From positions 170,436 to 234,435 of the forward strand of contig JAHJCU010000003.1 in assembly GCA_018812925.1 (NCBI GenBank): DNA of 64,000 nucleotides, in the 5' to 3' direction. This document shows, one piece after another, positions 1-8,457 of the stretch; within the stretch, counting starts at the first letter, position 1, and every line of letters starts with the position of its first letter. The notes below the pieces were generated by a model. It ran no database searches, was not told the origin of the DNA, and saw only the letters and a list, made by a program, of their open reading frames with translations. This DNA is from Candidatus Omnitrophota bacterium (GTDB taxonomy: Bacteria > CAIJMQ01). A program made the translations under genes and the position numbers.

Positions 1-621
1 CAATATCAACTGTTTTGTTTAATTGAGCGTTATTGGGGTTTTGTTAGTATTCTCGTGTGTGAGTATGCCTGTTTTCGGTTCTCTTTCTGTCTTTCTTCTC
101 CATTTTCCTTCATGTTCTGCCGGTATTTTTTTTCATCCTGATAAGTTAGAGCTGAAGAAGAGTTCCATAAAATTTTTGTTGTCTGAAGTATATTAAACTA
201 TTATTCACAACCTATATAGAATCCTTTCGACGGCGGGAAAATTCGCAAGCAAATTCTTTTTACCATATCCGGCACGTAAGCATTTGTCAAAACATCTGCC
301 TTGAATCAACTTTCCTTATTGATTGGTTTCCCTCTTATATCTGTTGATGTTGTTTCTAAGATGGATTTGGGGCTATTTAAAGAGTTTCTACTATCTTTTA
401 ATAGGATAAGGTGGAAGAGAGAAAATGTATTGTGCAATGAACTGGTTATCTATTAAGAGGGTTTTCAAATTATACTTAACTGCTTCTTTTAATGCCAAAA
501 CAAACAACAATGACATCATACATTATGCACCTCACTTTATTCGGCTAAAATCAAAAAGCAAAATTGCAAAATAAAAATGCAAAATTCGGTATACGGTTAG
601 AGTTACGATGCCCGTTTTTTC
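1..621. other. Non-coding stretch, no gene recognised
   Basis: I see no convincing coding region here on either strand. The longest plus-strand frame from an ATG (425) encodes 49 residues of no recognisable family and has no ribosome-binding site. Around 545-590 there is A-rich sequence with roughly 7-nt spaced AAAATNN units that may be one decayed arm of the heptamer repeats described elsewhere. The stretch lies downstream of the last minus-strand gene of the polysaccharide locus and may be an island edge or eroded sequence. Confidence 0.5.
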
Positions 622-680
622 GTAATCAGTAATTAGTAATTTTTAAAATTACGGATTACGATTTACGGATTACCAATTAC
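622..680. repeat. Period-7 palindromic array A (GTAATNN / NNATTAC)
   Basis: The left arm has GTAAT cores at 622, 629 and 636. The right arm has TTAC cores at 649, 656, 663, 670 and 677. Every spacing within an arm is exactly 7 nt, and the right arm is the reverse complement of the left-arm unit, so the element can fold as a hairpin around TTTTAAAA. It lies just beyond the 3' end of the minus-strand gene ending at 686 and could act as a transcript 3'-end structure there. Confidence 0.85.
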
Positions 681-685
681 AAGAC

Positions 686-2581
686 TTAAAAATCGGTCAT
701 TTTAGGTGCTTTATATTCCGGAACCAATTCTTTTAACTTTTTAATTACCCTGTCTTGATCATACAAATGAGCCTGTTTTATTAATTCTTCAATTTCGTCA
801 ACAAGCTTTTTGCTTTCTCTGTCGTCAATTTCGTCAACAACTAAAAATAATTTACTGTCATTGACTCTTTTTAAATTTTCGTATTTATAATGAAGTTCTT
901 CAACTAATTTTTCGCCGGGTCTAAGACCGATGTATTCTATGTTAATTTTTTCTTCTGTTTCACCGTTAGAATAAAACTCTATTAATTTCCTCGCTATTTC
1001 TTCAAGTTTTAAGGGGTTTCCCATATCTAATATGTATAAATTCCCATTTTTGCCTAAAGAACCTGCTTTAAGAATCAGTTGAACAGATTCGGGTATGGTC
1101 ATGAAATATCTTAAACATTTCGGATGAGTAACGGTGACGGGTCCTCCTTCTTTTATCTGTCTTTCGAAAATAGGAATTACGCTTCCTCTGCTTGCAAATA
1201 CATTCCCGAATCTTACAGCGATAAAATTAGTGATATTTTGGTTATTTTTTGATTTTATGAAGAGTTCTCCCATCCTTTTTGTTGTACCCATTACTGAAGT
1301 GGGATTAACAGCCTTATCGGTTGAGATGTATACGAACTGCTTAGTTTTAAACTTCATGGCAAGTTCAGCTAATAAAACTGTTGCTTCTATATTATTCAAA
1401 ACACCTTCTATTACTTCTTTTTCAAGCATGGATACATGTTTATAAGCAGCGGCATGAAATATTATATCCGGTTTTTTTTCACTAAATATTCTCTCCATAC
1501 ATTCCTTATTTCTTATATTATTCAGATAAAAAGATAACCTATCTGAATTACCTTTTTCCTTCATAAATTTATAAATTCTATTATTCAATTCATATAAAGC
1601 AGTTTCTTCTTTATCTATTAATAAAAGCTCTCTAATATTGTATCCTGCTATTTGGCGAGATAGTTCTGAGCCTATAGAGCCTGCGGCTCCGGTAATCATT
1701 ACACATTTACCCTCAAGATATTTATTAATTTCAAAAGTATCTAATTTAACGGTTTTTCTGCCAAGAATATCTTCCGGTTGTATTTTGCGTATCTGACTTA
1801 TAGAAATTCTTTTATCCAAGAGTTCACTTACACGTGGAACTATAGAAACGGACACCTTTGATTGGTGGCAAAACTTATAAATCTGTGCTATATCATCTCC
1901 CGTAGCAGAAGGAATAGCTATAATTACCCTCTGGATATTAAACTCCTTAACTATTCGGGGTATGTTCTTTGTGGTACCTAGAATTCTAAAACCATGAATA
2001 AAAATTCCCTGTTTAGTCAGGTCATCATCAATAAACCCAATTAAATTATAAAAATCTTTTGCTTCGCTTAAGATATTTCTTAATAGTTGTTCTCCTGCAT
2101 TGCCTGCTCCAACAATTAAAATCTTTTTTCCGGAAGAAGGTTTTTTAAAAAATTCATTTACCGCTCTTTTTGAAAAACGGATTCCACCACAAGTTAAAAA
2201 AATCAAGAATGCAGAAATCAAAAATACTGACCTTGGGAATCCCAAAAAAATCTGTCCTCTTAAAAAGAATAAAATAGTTCCAATAAGAATAAAATCACCT
2301 GTAATAGCTTTGATTAGTCTTGAAAGTTCAGACATACCAATAAAACCCCAGCTAAAATGATAAAGACGAAAATAGTAAAAAATAGGTAGAGTTAAAAGAT
2401 TGGTAAGAAGAATAAAATTTCTCATTAAAAGTAAATATTTTTGAGGAATATTTCCATCGAATCGCAGAAAAAAGGCTAACCAAACTGAAAAAGAAATCAG
2501 CAGGATATCACTAATTATAAATAGAAATACTCGGTTTTTAACCGTATTTAATAAAATCTTATTCCAAAATGTAATTTTCAT
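686..2581 (-). CDS. FlaA1/WbpM/CapD-type nucleoside-diphosphate-sugar 4,6-dehydratase, membrane-bound
   Basis: Polysaccharide-biosynthesis dehydratase of the long FlaA1/WbpM/CapD class, typically converting UDP-GlcNAc to a 4-keto-6-deoxy sugar. About four hydrophobic segments fill the first 130 residues. A first Rossmann-like domain carries GAGNAG near residue 160, and the catalytic SDR domain begins with GAAGSIG near 300. STDKAVNP followed by VMGTTK (about 420-435) gives the Ser-Met-Lys triad usual in WbpM in place of Ser-Tyr-Lys. The chosen start is an ATG at 2581 preceded by AGGAG. A longer reading would start at a GTG at 2632 inside the upstream sugar transferase gene with no ribosome site. 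It is the last gene of the minus-strand locus. The exact substrate is inferred. Confidence 0.92.
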   Translation of the reverse strand: MKITFWNKILLNTVKNRVFLFIISDILLISFSVWLAFFLRFDGNIPQKYLLLMRNFILLTNLLTLPIFYYFRLYHFSWGFIGMSELSRLIKAITGDFILIGTILFFLRGQIFLGFPRSVFLISAFLIFLTCGGIRFSKRAVNEFFKKPSSGKKILIVGAGNAGEQLLRNILSEAKDFYNLIGFIDDDLTKQGIFIHGFRILGTTKNIPRIVKEFNIQRVIIAIPSATGDDIAQIYKFCHQSKVSVSIVPRVSELLDKRISISQIRKIQPEDILGRKTVKLDTFEINKYLEGKCVMITGAAGSIGSELSRQIAGYNIRELLLIDKEETALYELNNRIYKFMKEKGNSDRLSFYLNNIRNKECMERIFSEKKPDIIFHAAAYKHVSMLEKEVIEGVLNNIEATVLLAELAMKFKTKQFVYISTDKAVNPTSVMGTTKRMGELFIKSKNNQNITNFIAVRFGNVFASRGSVIPIFERQIKEGGPVTVTHPKCLRYFMTIPESVQLILKAGSLGKNGNLYILDMGNPLKLEEIARKLIEFYSNGETEEKINIEYIGLRPGEKLVEELHYKYENLKRVNDSKLFLVVDEIDDRESKKLVDEIEELIKQAHLYDQDRVIKKLKELVPEYKAPKMTDF

Positions 2582-2609
2582 AATGTATTTTTTACTCCTA
2601 ATGTTTTTA

Positions 2610-3173
2610 TCAATGCTGTACTCCTTTTCCACGAATCACAGCGATAATAGTTATACACAGAATCTTAAGGTCAAATAAGAAAGATTTATTTTTCAGATAA
2701 TACTCATCGAGTTCAACTTTAAGCGGAATAGATAATTCGTCCCTGCCGTTAACTTGAGCCCATCCGGTAACTCCGGTAATAAGAGTATGCACATTCTTTT
2801 TTGTTCTTAATTCTATCAAATCATCCTGATTAAACAATGCTGGCCTTGGTCCAACAAAGGTCATATCACCGGACAATATATTAAATAATTGTGGTAACTC
2901 ATCTAAGCTGAATTTACGTAAAAAATTTCCTACCGGTGTAAGATAATAATCTGCATCTTTCAAAAGGTGCGTGGCAACTGCCGGGGTATCAGCGCGCATT
3001 GTACGGAATTTGCACATTTTAAATATCTTATTATCTTTTCCCACACGGTCCGACCAGTATAACACAGGACCGACAGAGGTCAATTTAATAATTATCGCAA
3101 TCAATAATAACGGTAAGCTTAAGCAAAACAATAGCAAAATAGCAGTAGTTAAATCAAAAATCCGCTTTATCAT
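2610..3173 (-). CDS. Undecaprenyl-phosphate sugar phosphotransferase (WcaJ/PglC-type initiating transferase)
   Basis: At 187 residues this is a small monotopic phosphoglycosyl transferase of the bacterial sugar transferase family. Such enzymes move a sugar-1-phosphate from a UDP-sugar to undecaprenyl phosphate, the first step of repeat-unit synthesis. It shows one N-terminal hydrophobic re-entrant helix (about 7-30), the KFRTM motif, FSLDELPQL carrying the catalytic Asp-Glu pair, GDMTFVGPRP, and GVTGWAQVNGR. The start overlaps the upstream epimerase stop as ATGA (3170-3173), which implies translational coupling. In related clusters this transferase usually accompanies the adjacent epimerase. 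Its acceptor lipid and role are well founded on family knowledge. The particular sugar is not readable from sequence. Confidence 0.95.
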   Translation of the reverse strand: MIKRIFDLTTAILLLFCLSLPLLLIAIIIKLTSVGPVLYWSDRVGKDNKIFKMCKFRTMRADTPAVATHLLKDADYYLTPVGNFLRKFSLDELPQLFNILSGDMTFVGPRPALFNQDDLIELRTKKNVHTLITGVTGWAQVNGRDELSIPLKVELDEYYLKNKSFLFDLKILCITIIAVIRGKGVQH

Positions 3174-4120
3174 GATTTATAGTGTTTGACGGTTTCCTTT
3201 ATACCTTCTTCAAGACTAAATGGCGGTTTCCAGCCAAGCAGATTTCTGATTTTATTGCTATCAACAATAAGAGTCCCTGTCAATTTTTCTACTTCTTTGC
3301 CCTTACCTGCAATCTTGCACAGTGCTTTCAATATGTTAGGATGTAAGGAAAATAAAAGCAGCTTCTTATTCATTGCAGAAGCAATCATCTTGATTAAATC
3401 CGGAGTAGAAACATCTTGTCCATCGCTTACCATAAATGTTTCCCCTGCTGCTAACTGATGAGTAACACAAGTAATAATAGCGTCTACCAAATTACCGAGA
3501 TAAATAAAGCTACGCCGGTTACTAATATTTTTAAATGGCAAAGGTAGTCCGGAGCCAGCAATTTTAATCAAATTTTTGAAATTAGCTTTTACTCCCTGTC
3601 CATAAACCAAAGGAAGCCGTAAAATGACCATCTGAAGCCCGGTCTCAGCGACTACAGAAGCTAATACCTGTTCAGCCTCCATTTTGCTTATACCATAAGC
3701 GTCTTGGGGCTTGGGAATATCATTTTCGTTATATGGCTTTAAATCTCCCTCGCCATTGACTTTGACAGAACTGATAAAAATAAATCTTTTAACTTCTGCC
3801 TTTGCAGCCATCCGCGCCAAACGTTCAGTTCCCAGAACATTAACTTTCCGGAAAGCATCAGGAGAACCAACTGTTGAATCACTCATGATATGGACGCGTG
3901 CCGCCAAATGAATGACTGTATCTACTTCAGCAAAATCCGAATCGTTAAAATTATCACTTTCGATTGCATTTAAATGAACGCCCTCAACCCCAACTGGAAG
4001 AGTATTAATTTCAGATTCTTTTTGAAAAGTGCCCTTAACTTTCCAACCGTTTTCAAGCATTTTAGCGCATAACGCGCGTCCGATAAACCCAGTTGCTCCA
4101 GTTATAAAAACTATCGGCAT
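3170..4120 (-). CDS. NAD-dependent epimerase/dehydratase (UDP-sugar 4-epimerase/reductase-like SDR)
   Basis: Extended SDR of 316 residues. The NAD site GATGFIGRAL lies at residues 8-17, HLAARVH in the middle, and YGISK supplies the Tyr-x3-Lys catalytic pair. FIYLGNLVDAI and the C-terminal NLLGWKPPFSLEEGI are typical of UDP-sugar 4-epimerases and of the Gne/WbpV-like proteins next to initiating transferases. It sits between the UDP-HexNAc 2-epimerase and the sugar transferase and overlaps the latter by ATGA. A likely role is to epimerise or reduce C4 of the sugar handed to that transferase. The direct substrate is inferred from position only. Confidence 0.9.
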   Translation of the reverse strand: MPIVFITGATGFIGRALCAKMLENGWKVKGTFQKESEINTLPVGVEGVHLNAIESDNFNDSDFAEVDTVIHLAARVHIMSDSTVGSPDAFRKVNVLGTERLARMAAKAEVKRFIFISSVKVNGEGDLKPYNENDIPKPQDAYGISKMEAEQVLASVVAETGLQMVILRLPLVYGQGVKANFKNLIKIAGSGLPLPFKNISNRRSFIYLGNLVDAIITCVTHQLAAGETFMVSDGQDVSTPDLIKMIASAMNKKLLLFSLHPNILKALCKIAGKGKEVEKLTGTLIVDSNKIRNLLGWKPPFSLEEGIKETVKHYKS

Positions 4121-4145
4121 ATTAATATCAATTGAATATCAAAAT

Positions 4146-5267
4146 TTACTTATACCAAACTGTTCGGTTAATATAATCCGTATAGCTCAAAATAATCCTT
4201 ACGACTTTTTTCGATACATTATCTACATCATAATCAGATACTATCCTGAATTGATGGTTTTTTTTCGAATGTTGAGCTATTACAACTTGCATAGCAGCAA
4301 TAATATCTGCACTTTTTAAGCCACACATTATCAATGTCCCCTCATCCATGCCTTCAGGCCGCTCGTGAGCTTGACGTATGGTCACCGCCGGGAAATTCAA
4401 CAAAGAAGACTCTTCGGTTATTGTCCCGCTGTCAGAAATTACGCAAGCCGCATTCATTTCTAATTTTACATAATCAAAAAAACCAAGAGGTTTTAAAAAT
4501 GAAATTCTTCTGTCAAAATGTCGTTTATCTGACGCTTTTAGCTTTTTCCTTGTGCGAGGATGCGTTGAAACAATTAATTGTTTATCAAATTTTTTCACTA
4601 TTTTATTAAGCGAATCCAAAAGATCAAAGAAGTTCTGCTCTGAATCGATATTTTCTTCACGATGGGCACTCAATACTAAATAAGCTCCTTTTTTCAGTTT
4701 TAATTGCTCTAAAACTGATGATTTCAATATGGAAAGCATATAAAAATCAAGAATCTCTTTCATCGGTGAACCGGTCTTTATAATTGTTTCCGGCCTTATC
4801 CCCTCTGCAATTAAATATCTTCGAGCATGCTCAGTTAATGTCATATTGATATCGCTCAGGTGGTCAACTATTTTTCTGTTTAATTCTTCCGGAACACGTT
4901 GGTCAAAACAACGGTTGCCGGCTTCCATATGAAAAACAGGAATTTTCCGTCTTTTTGCAGCAATCACGGATAAACAACTATTGGTATCCCCATAAAGAAG
5001 AACAGCATCAGGACACTCCTTTTCCATTATCTTATCTGAAGTAGAAATTATATTACCGATCGTTTCTGCCAAGCTTTTCCCAACCGCTCCTAGAAAATAA
5101 TCCGGCTTTCTAATGCCCATCTCTTTAAAAAACACTTCATTTAATTCATAATCATAATTTTGTCCGGTATGCACGAGCACATTCTTCTGATATTTTTCCA
5201 GCTCATTGATTACTCTACTGAGTTTAATAATCTCCGGTCGAGTACCGACTATTGTCATGATTTTCAT
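4146..5267 (-). CDS. UDP-N-acetylglucosamine 2-epimerase family, CapG/FnlC-like
   Basis: Non-hydrolysing UDP-HexNAc 2-epimerase fold (GT-B-like), 373 residues against a usual 360-380. It starts MKIMTIVGTRPEIIKL and contains HTGQNYD, LLYGDTNS, HMEAGNR, VPEELNRKIVDHLSD, LSAHREEN, and SDSGTITEESS for UDP binding. AAGGA precedes the ATG at good spacing. It lies directly after genes for a CapE-like 4,6-dehydratase/5-epimerase and an RmlD-like reductase, so it most likely performs the last C2 epimerisation of a UDP-2-acetamido-2,6-dideoxy-L-hexose rather than making UDP-ManNAc. The three-gene order matches known capE-F-G and fnlA-B-C sets. Confidence 0.93.
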   Translation of the reverse strand: MKIMTIVGTRPEIIKLSRVINELEKYQKNVLVHTGQNYDYELNEVFFKEMGIRKPDYFLGAVGKSLAETIGNIISTSDKIMEKECPDAVLLYGDTNSCLSVIAAKRRKIPVFHMEAGNRCFDQRVPEELNRKIVDHLSDINMTLTEHARRYLIAEGIRPETIIKTGSPMKEILDFYMLSILKSSVLEQLKLKKGAYLVLSAHREENIDSEQNFFDLLDSLNKIVKKFDKQLIVSTHPRTRKKLKASDKRHFDRRISFLKPLGFFDYVKLEMNAACVISDSGTITEESSLLNFPAVTIRQAHERPEGMDEGTLIMCGLKSADIIAAMQVVIAQHSKKNHQFRIVSDYDVDNVSKKVVRIILSYTDYINRTVWYK

Positions 5268-5291
5268 ATTTATATCCTTTCTTAAAAAAAT

Positions 5292-6359
5292 TTACCTGAG
5301 CAGTTCTTCACTGTGCGACAAATCAACATCCTCAATCATTATCTTATGCTTTTTTAATAATTTTATGGTTTCGGTAAAATCAAGCGCAGTATCCTTTGAA
5401 CTAAACTCTTTTTTCAAAGCGGTGGGTTCATTTTTGCTTGTCTTACGCAATTCCGGCAACATAGGCAAGATAACATAATAGTCCCCTCTTCTTATGCAAT
5501 GTGTCGCTTCCTCTTCTGAAACCATTATCTCATGCATCTTTTCCGCCGGCCTGATTCCTGTAATCTTTATATCTATTTTTCTTTTACCAATCAAAGCGTT
5601 TGCGATATTAATAACAGTTGCAGCGGGAACATTAGGCACATATGTTTCTCCTGTCTTGCCAAATCGCAATGCTGCAAATAATGTTTCTACGGCTTGATTA
5701 AGACTTAATAAAAAGCGTGTCATTTCCGGAACTGTTACCGTTACAGGACCGCCATTCTTAATTTGTTCATGGAAAAGAGGGATGACTGAACCGCGGGAAG
5801 CCAAAACATTGCCATAGCGTACACAAATAAAACGAGTTTTAGGATTGAGGATATTAGCCGCGATAATAATCCGCTCCTGAATAGCCTTGGTCATCCCCAT
5901 CACATTTATGGGTTTACATGCCTTGTCGGTGCTGACACTAATAACTGTATTGACAGGATAGCTATTTTCTTTGATGGCTCGTACTATATTTGAAGCACCG
6001 ATACAATTGGTCAAGACCGCCTGAGTGGGGAAGTATTCACATGTCGGAACTTGTTTTAACGCTGCTGCATTAACAACAATATCTGCGTCTTTTACGGCAG
6101 AACAAACATCTGCGTAACTCCGTATATCTCCGATACGAAACTCCAGAGTATTCTTAAAATTATTGTAAATAACTTCCTCGGTGGCGACTAATTTGTGTAA
6201 ATATGACATGCGCATCTGATGCTGTTTTGCTTCATCGCGGGACATAACTATTATCTTTTTGGGAGTTCCTAGTTTTCCGCTTAATACTCTTTTTACAAAA
6301 ACTTTGCCTAACGACCCGGTCCCGCCGATTATAAGAATTGTTTTTTTGTTAAAAATCAT
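5292..6359 (-). CDS. UDP-GlcNAc 4,6-dehydratase/5-epimerase, CapE/FnlA-like
   Basis: Soluble short relative of FlaA1/WbpM, 355 residues, with GGTGSLG (12-18) as the NAD site. VSTDKACKPINVMGMTK supplies the Ser-Met-Lys catalytic triad, and VRYGNVLASRGSVIPLF is a family signature. CapE/FnlA/WbjB enzymes convert UDP-GlcNAc to 4-keto-6-deoxy intermediates with inversion at C5, opening the route to UDP-L-FucNAc or UDP-L-QuiNAc. Its ATG overlaps the stop of the upstream reductase gene as ATGA (6356-6359). The C-terminal 60 residues, rich in Lys and Glu, are less conserved. Function class is firm. The final sugar depends on the partner reductase. Confidence 0.94.
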   Translation of the reverse strand: MIFNKKTILIIGGTGSLGKVFVKRVLSGKLGTPKKIIVMSRDEAKQHQMRMSYLHKLVATEEVIYNNFKNTLEFRIGDIRSYADVCSAVKDADIVVNAAALKQVPTCEYFPTQAVLTNCIGASNIVRAIKENSYPVNTVISVSTDKACKPINVMGMTKAIQERIIIAANILNPKTRFICVRYGNVLASRGSVIPLFHEQIKNGGPVTVTVPEMTRFLLSLNQAVETLFAALRFGKTGETYVPNVPAATVINIANALIGKRKIDIKITGIRPAEKMHEIMVSEEEATHCIRRGDYYVILPMLPELRKTSKNEPTALKKEFSSKDTALDFTETIKLLKKHKIMIEDVDLSHSEELLR

Positions 6360-7228
6360 TGTTTCCTTCCTTTCAGTTCAATTACTAACTCATCAATCAT
6401 TTTTTCCCATGAAGGTGGAGTATATCCAAACTCTTTTCGGAATTTTGATGAATCCAAACTCCGGTCACAATGAAAATCCTCATCTGGTGTAATTTCAATA
6501 TCCAAATTCATTTTTTTCTTAATCAGCATTAGTAAATCAAATTTAGATATAGGATTGCTAGAAACATTATAAAGCCCGTGTGCCTGCGGGTAATCAACTA
6601 TCAGCATCTCTACAATCCGACACAACTCCAAAGTAGTAAAGCCGGAATATATGGCGTTTTTGTAACCTTTAATAGTGCCTGATTGCGCAAGAAACCACTC
6701 CAAGAGTTCATATCTATGCAATAATTCTGTGCCAATAAAAGATGAACGTAACGTTAGCGTATTGTCTTCTTTAAGCTCACCTTTAGCTTTCGTTTTTCCA
6801 TAAATATCCGTGGCTGAAGTTAAGCTTTCTTCTGTATAATGCCCAATTTTACCGTCAAAAACACAATCCGTACTAAAAACAACTGTTTTGGCATTGTTAT
6901 TCTCTCCCCATGTTGCCAATTTATGCGGAAGAGATGAATTCAGGGCAAGACTCATAGCCATATCATTTGTCTCTTTCCTATGCTTAGTCATACCAATACA
7001 ATTCAATATGATACTCGGCTGAATTCTATCTAATAACTTTTCTACATCAGGAAAATTCAAAGCATTTAGATTTTCAATTACCCGTGTTTCATCCTCAAAA
7101 ATATTAAATTTTTTATAATCATGCCGATAGCCACGAATTACAGTAAATGTGTTCGGAAAACGCGGTGATAAATATTGCCAAAGCTTATGACCGAGCATCC
7201 CACTGCCGCCTAAAATTAGGATACGCAC
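6356..7228 (-). CDS. RmlD-like SDR sugar reductase of the UDP-2-acetamido-2,6-dideoxy-L-hexose set
   Basis: RmlD-superfamily SDR, 290 residues, with GGSGMLGHKL (7-16), LNCIGMTKHRK, FSTDCVFDG, and YGKTKAKGE as the Tyr-x3-Lys pair. It sits between CapE-like and WbuB-like genes, where CapF or FnlB is usually found. Staphylococcal CapF is about 80 residues longer because of a C-terminal cupin that epimerises C3, and no such domain is present here. Reductases of this shorter form (WbvR type) are reported to lead towards UDP-L-QuiNAc. I therefore favour an L-QuiNAc-type product over L-FucNAc, as inference. Confidence 0.88.
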   Translation of the reverse strand: MRILILGGSGMLGHKLWQYLSPRFPNTFTVIRGYRHDYKKFNIFEDETRVIENLNALNFPDVEKLLDRIQPSIILNCIGMTKHRKETNDMAMSLALNSSLPHKLATWGENNNAKTVVFSTDCVFDGKIGHYTEESLTSATDIYGKTKAKGELKEDNTLTLRSSFIGTELLHRYELLEWFLAQSGTIKGYKNAIYSGFTTLELCRIVEMLIVDYPQAHGLYNVSSNPISKFDLLMLIKKKMNLDIEITPDEDFHCDRSLDSSKFRKEFGYTPPSWEKMIDELVIELKGRKQ

Positions 7229-7229
7229 T

Positions 7230-8456
7230 TTATCTTGCTCCTTTTACGGTTTTTATTAAGCGGTCCAGTTGGTCTATAAGTTTTGACCGTTCAAAATTAT
7301 TTTCAAAATACTCTCTTCCCTTAAGGCCCATTGCGCGTCGTTCATCTGCTTTCATATGATACATCTTCAAAGCTAATTGGGCAAGAGCTTCGGGATTTTC
7401 AGGTTCACATGAAAATCCTGCCCCGGATTCCTCAATAATTCTTGCTCCTTCTCCGGCCAATGAGGCAATTATTGGCTTGGCGCATGCTAAATACGATTGA
7501 ACCTTGGCGGGGATAGTAAACGAAAAAATTTCCTCATTTTTTAGCGTAGCAAGCATAACATCCGCCAATGCAAAATAACGCGGCATCTTTTCTGCAGGAT
7601 GTCTCCCGAGAAGTGAAAAATTAGCACTTAAATTACGTTTTGCTATTTCCTCTTCAACCCAAAGACGCTTTCTTCCATCTCCTATGATAATCCAATGTAT
7701 TTCCTTGTAATCTCTAATCCTCTCTGCCGCCGATATAATGGTACTGAAATCCTGTGCTGTACCGATATTTCCTGCGAACATGATTATGAATCCCTTGGGC
7801 ATAACTTTTCGCTCTTCTGAATTTGCCTCAAGCTTAACAGGACTGTAAAATTCCTCTGCGCTATTTGGAAAATAAGAAATGCGGGCGGCATTCACTCCTA
7901 AACTTTTAATGGACGGAATAAAAGCTTTCGATTGCACGAGAATCAAATCGCATCTATGGTAAATAAACTGCACCAACTTTTTTACATATTTTATAATGAA
8001 AGAGGAATGTACCGCTCCTGTAGCGGACAAGCTTTCAGGCCAAAGGTCTTGCACCCAAAAGAAAATAGGCGCAGATTTAATTTTCTTTAGTATGATAGCA
8101 GGTAATCCCACGGTAATAGGGGATGGCTCATATACAAATATTACATCATACCGTTGGCGGCAGATAATAGGAGCAAGAATGCTGGCATAGAAAGCAAATG
8201 AAAGATAATTAATCAACAAACGAATTTTATTACTTCTACCTCTAGAGACCAGCGGCACACGTATAATTTCTGCGCCACGGTAACTCTGCCTTAAATTTTT
8301 GAATATGCCATAGCCGGGAAAAAACTTACCATCGGGATAATTAGGGATACCCGTTAAAACCGTAACTTCATACCCTTTTTCAACCAGCCCGGCAGTTAAA
8401 TCGTTAATACGAAAATTTTCCGGCCAAAAATATTGTGTAAGTACTAATATTTTCAT
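7230..8456 (-). CDS. Glycosyltransferase family 4, WbuB-like
   Basis: GT-B glycosyltransferase of 408 residues. The N-terminal domain begins MKILVLTQYFWPENFRIND with the WFPP-like acceptor region, followed by YEPSP and WVQDLWPESL. The C-terminal Glycos_transf_1 domain holds FAGNIGTAQDF, IIGDGRKR, LLGRHPAEKMPRYF, and the E-x7-E-like region around GAGFSCEPENPEALA. WbuB proteins transfer an L-FucNAc/L-QuiNAc-type residue and are regularly encoded beside fnlABC, exactly as here. It is probably cytoplasmic and membrane-associated. The donor is inferred from the neighbourhood. Confidence 0.92.
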   Translation of the reverse strand: MKILVLTQYFWPENFRINDLTAGLVEKGYEVTVLTGIPNYPDGKFFPGYGIFKNLRQSYRGAEIIRVPLVSRGRSNKIRLLINYLSFAFYASILAPIICRQRYDVIFVYEPSPITVGLPAIILKKIKSAPIFFWVQDLWPESLSATGAVHSSFIIKYVKKLVQFIYHRCDLILVQSKAFIPSIKSLGVNAARISYFPNSAEEFYSPVKLEANSEERKVMPKGFIIMFAGNIGTAQDFSTIISAAERIRDYKEIHWIIIGDGRKRLWVEEEIAKRNLSANFSLLGRHPAEKMPRYFALADVMLATLKNEEIFSFTIPAKVQSYLACAKPIIASLAGEGARIIEESGAGFSCEPENPEALAQLALKMYHMKADERRAMGLKGREYFENNFERSKLIDQLDRLIKTVKGAR

Positions 8457-8457
8457 C

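Noticed and set aside
425..574. 49-codon plus-strand frame in the first non-coding stretch
   Set aside because: No ribosome site, no recognisable family and a composition like the surrounding non-coding sequence.
2582..2632. Upstream start of the WbpM-like gene at GTG 2632
   Set aside because: It lies inside the sugar transferase gene without a ribosome site, while ATG 2581 has AGGAG upstream.
4029..4319. Plus-strand open frames across the polysaccharide locus
   Set aside because: They are shadows of well-supported minus-strand genes with no family match or ribosome sites.
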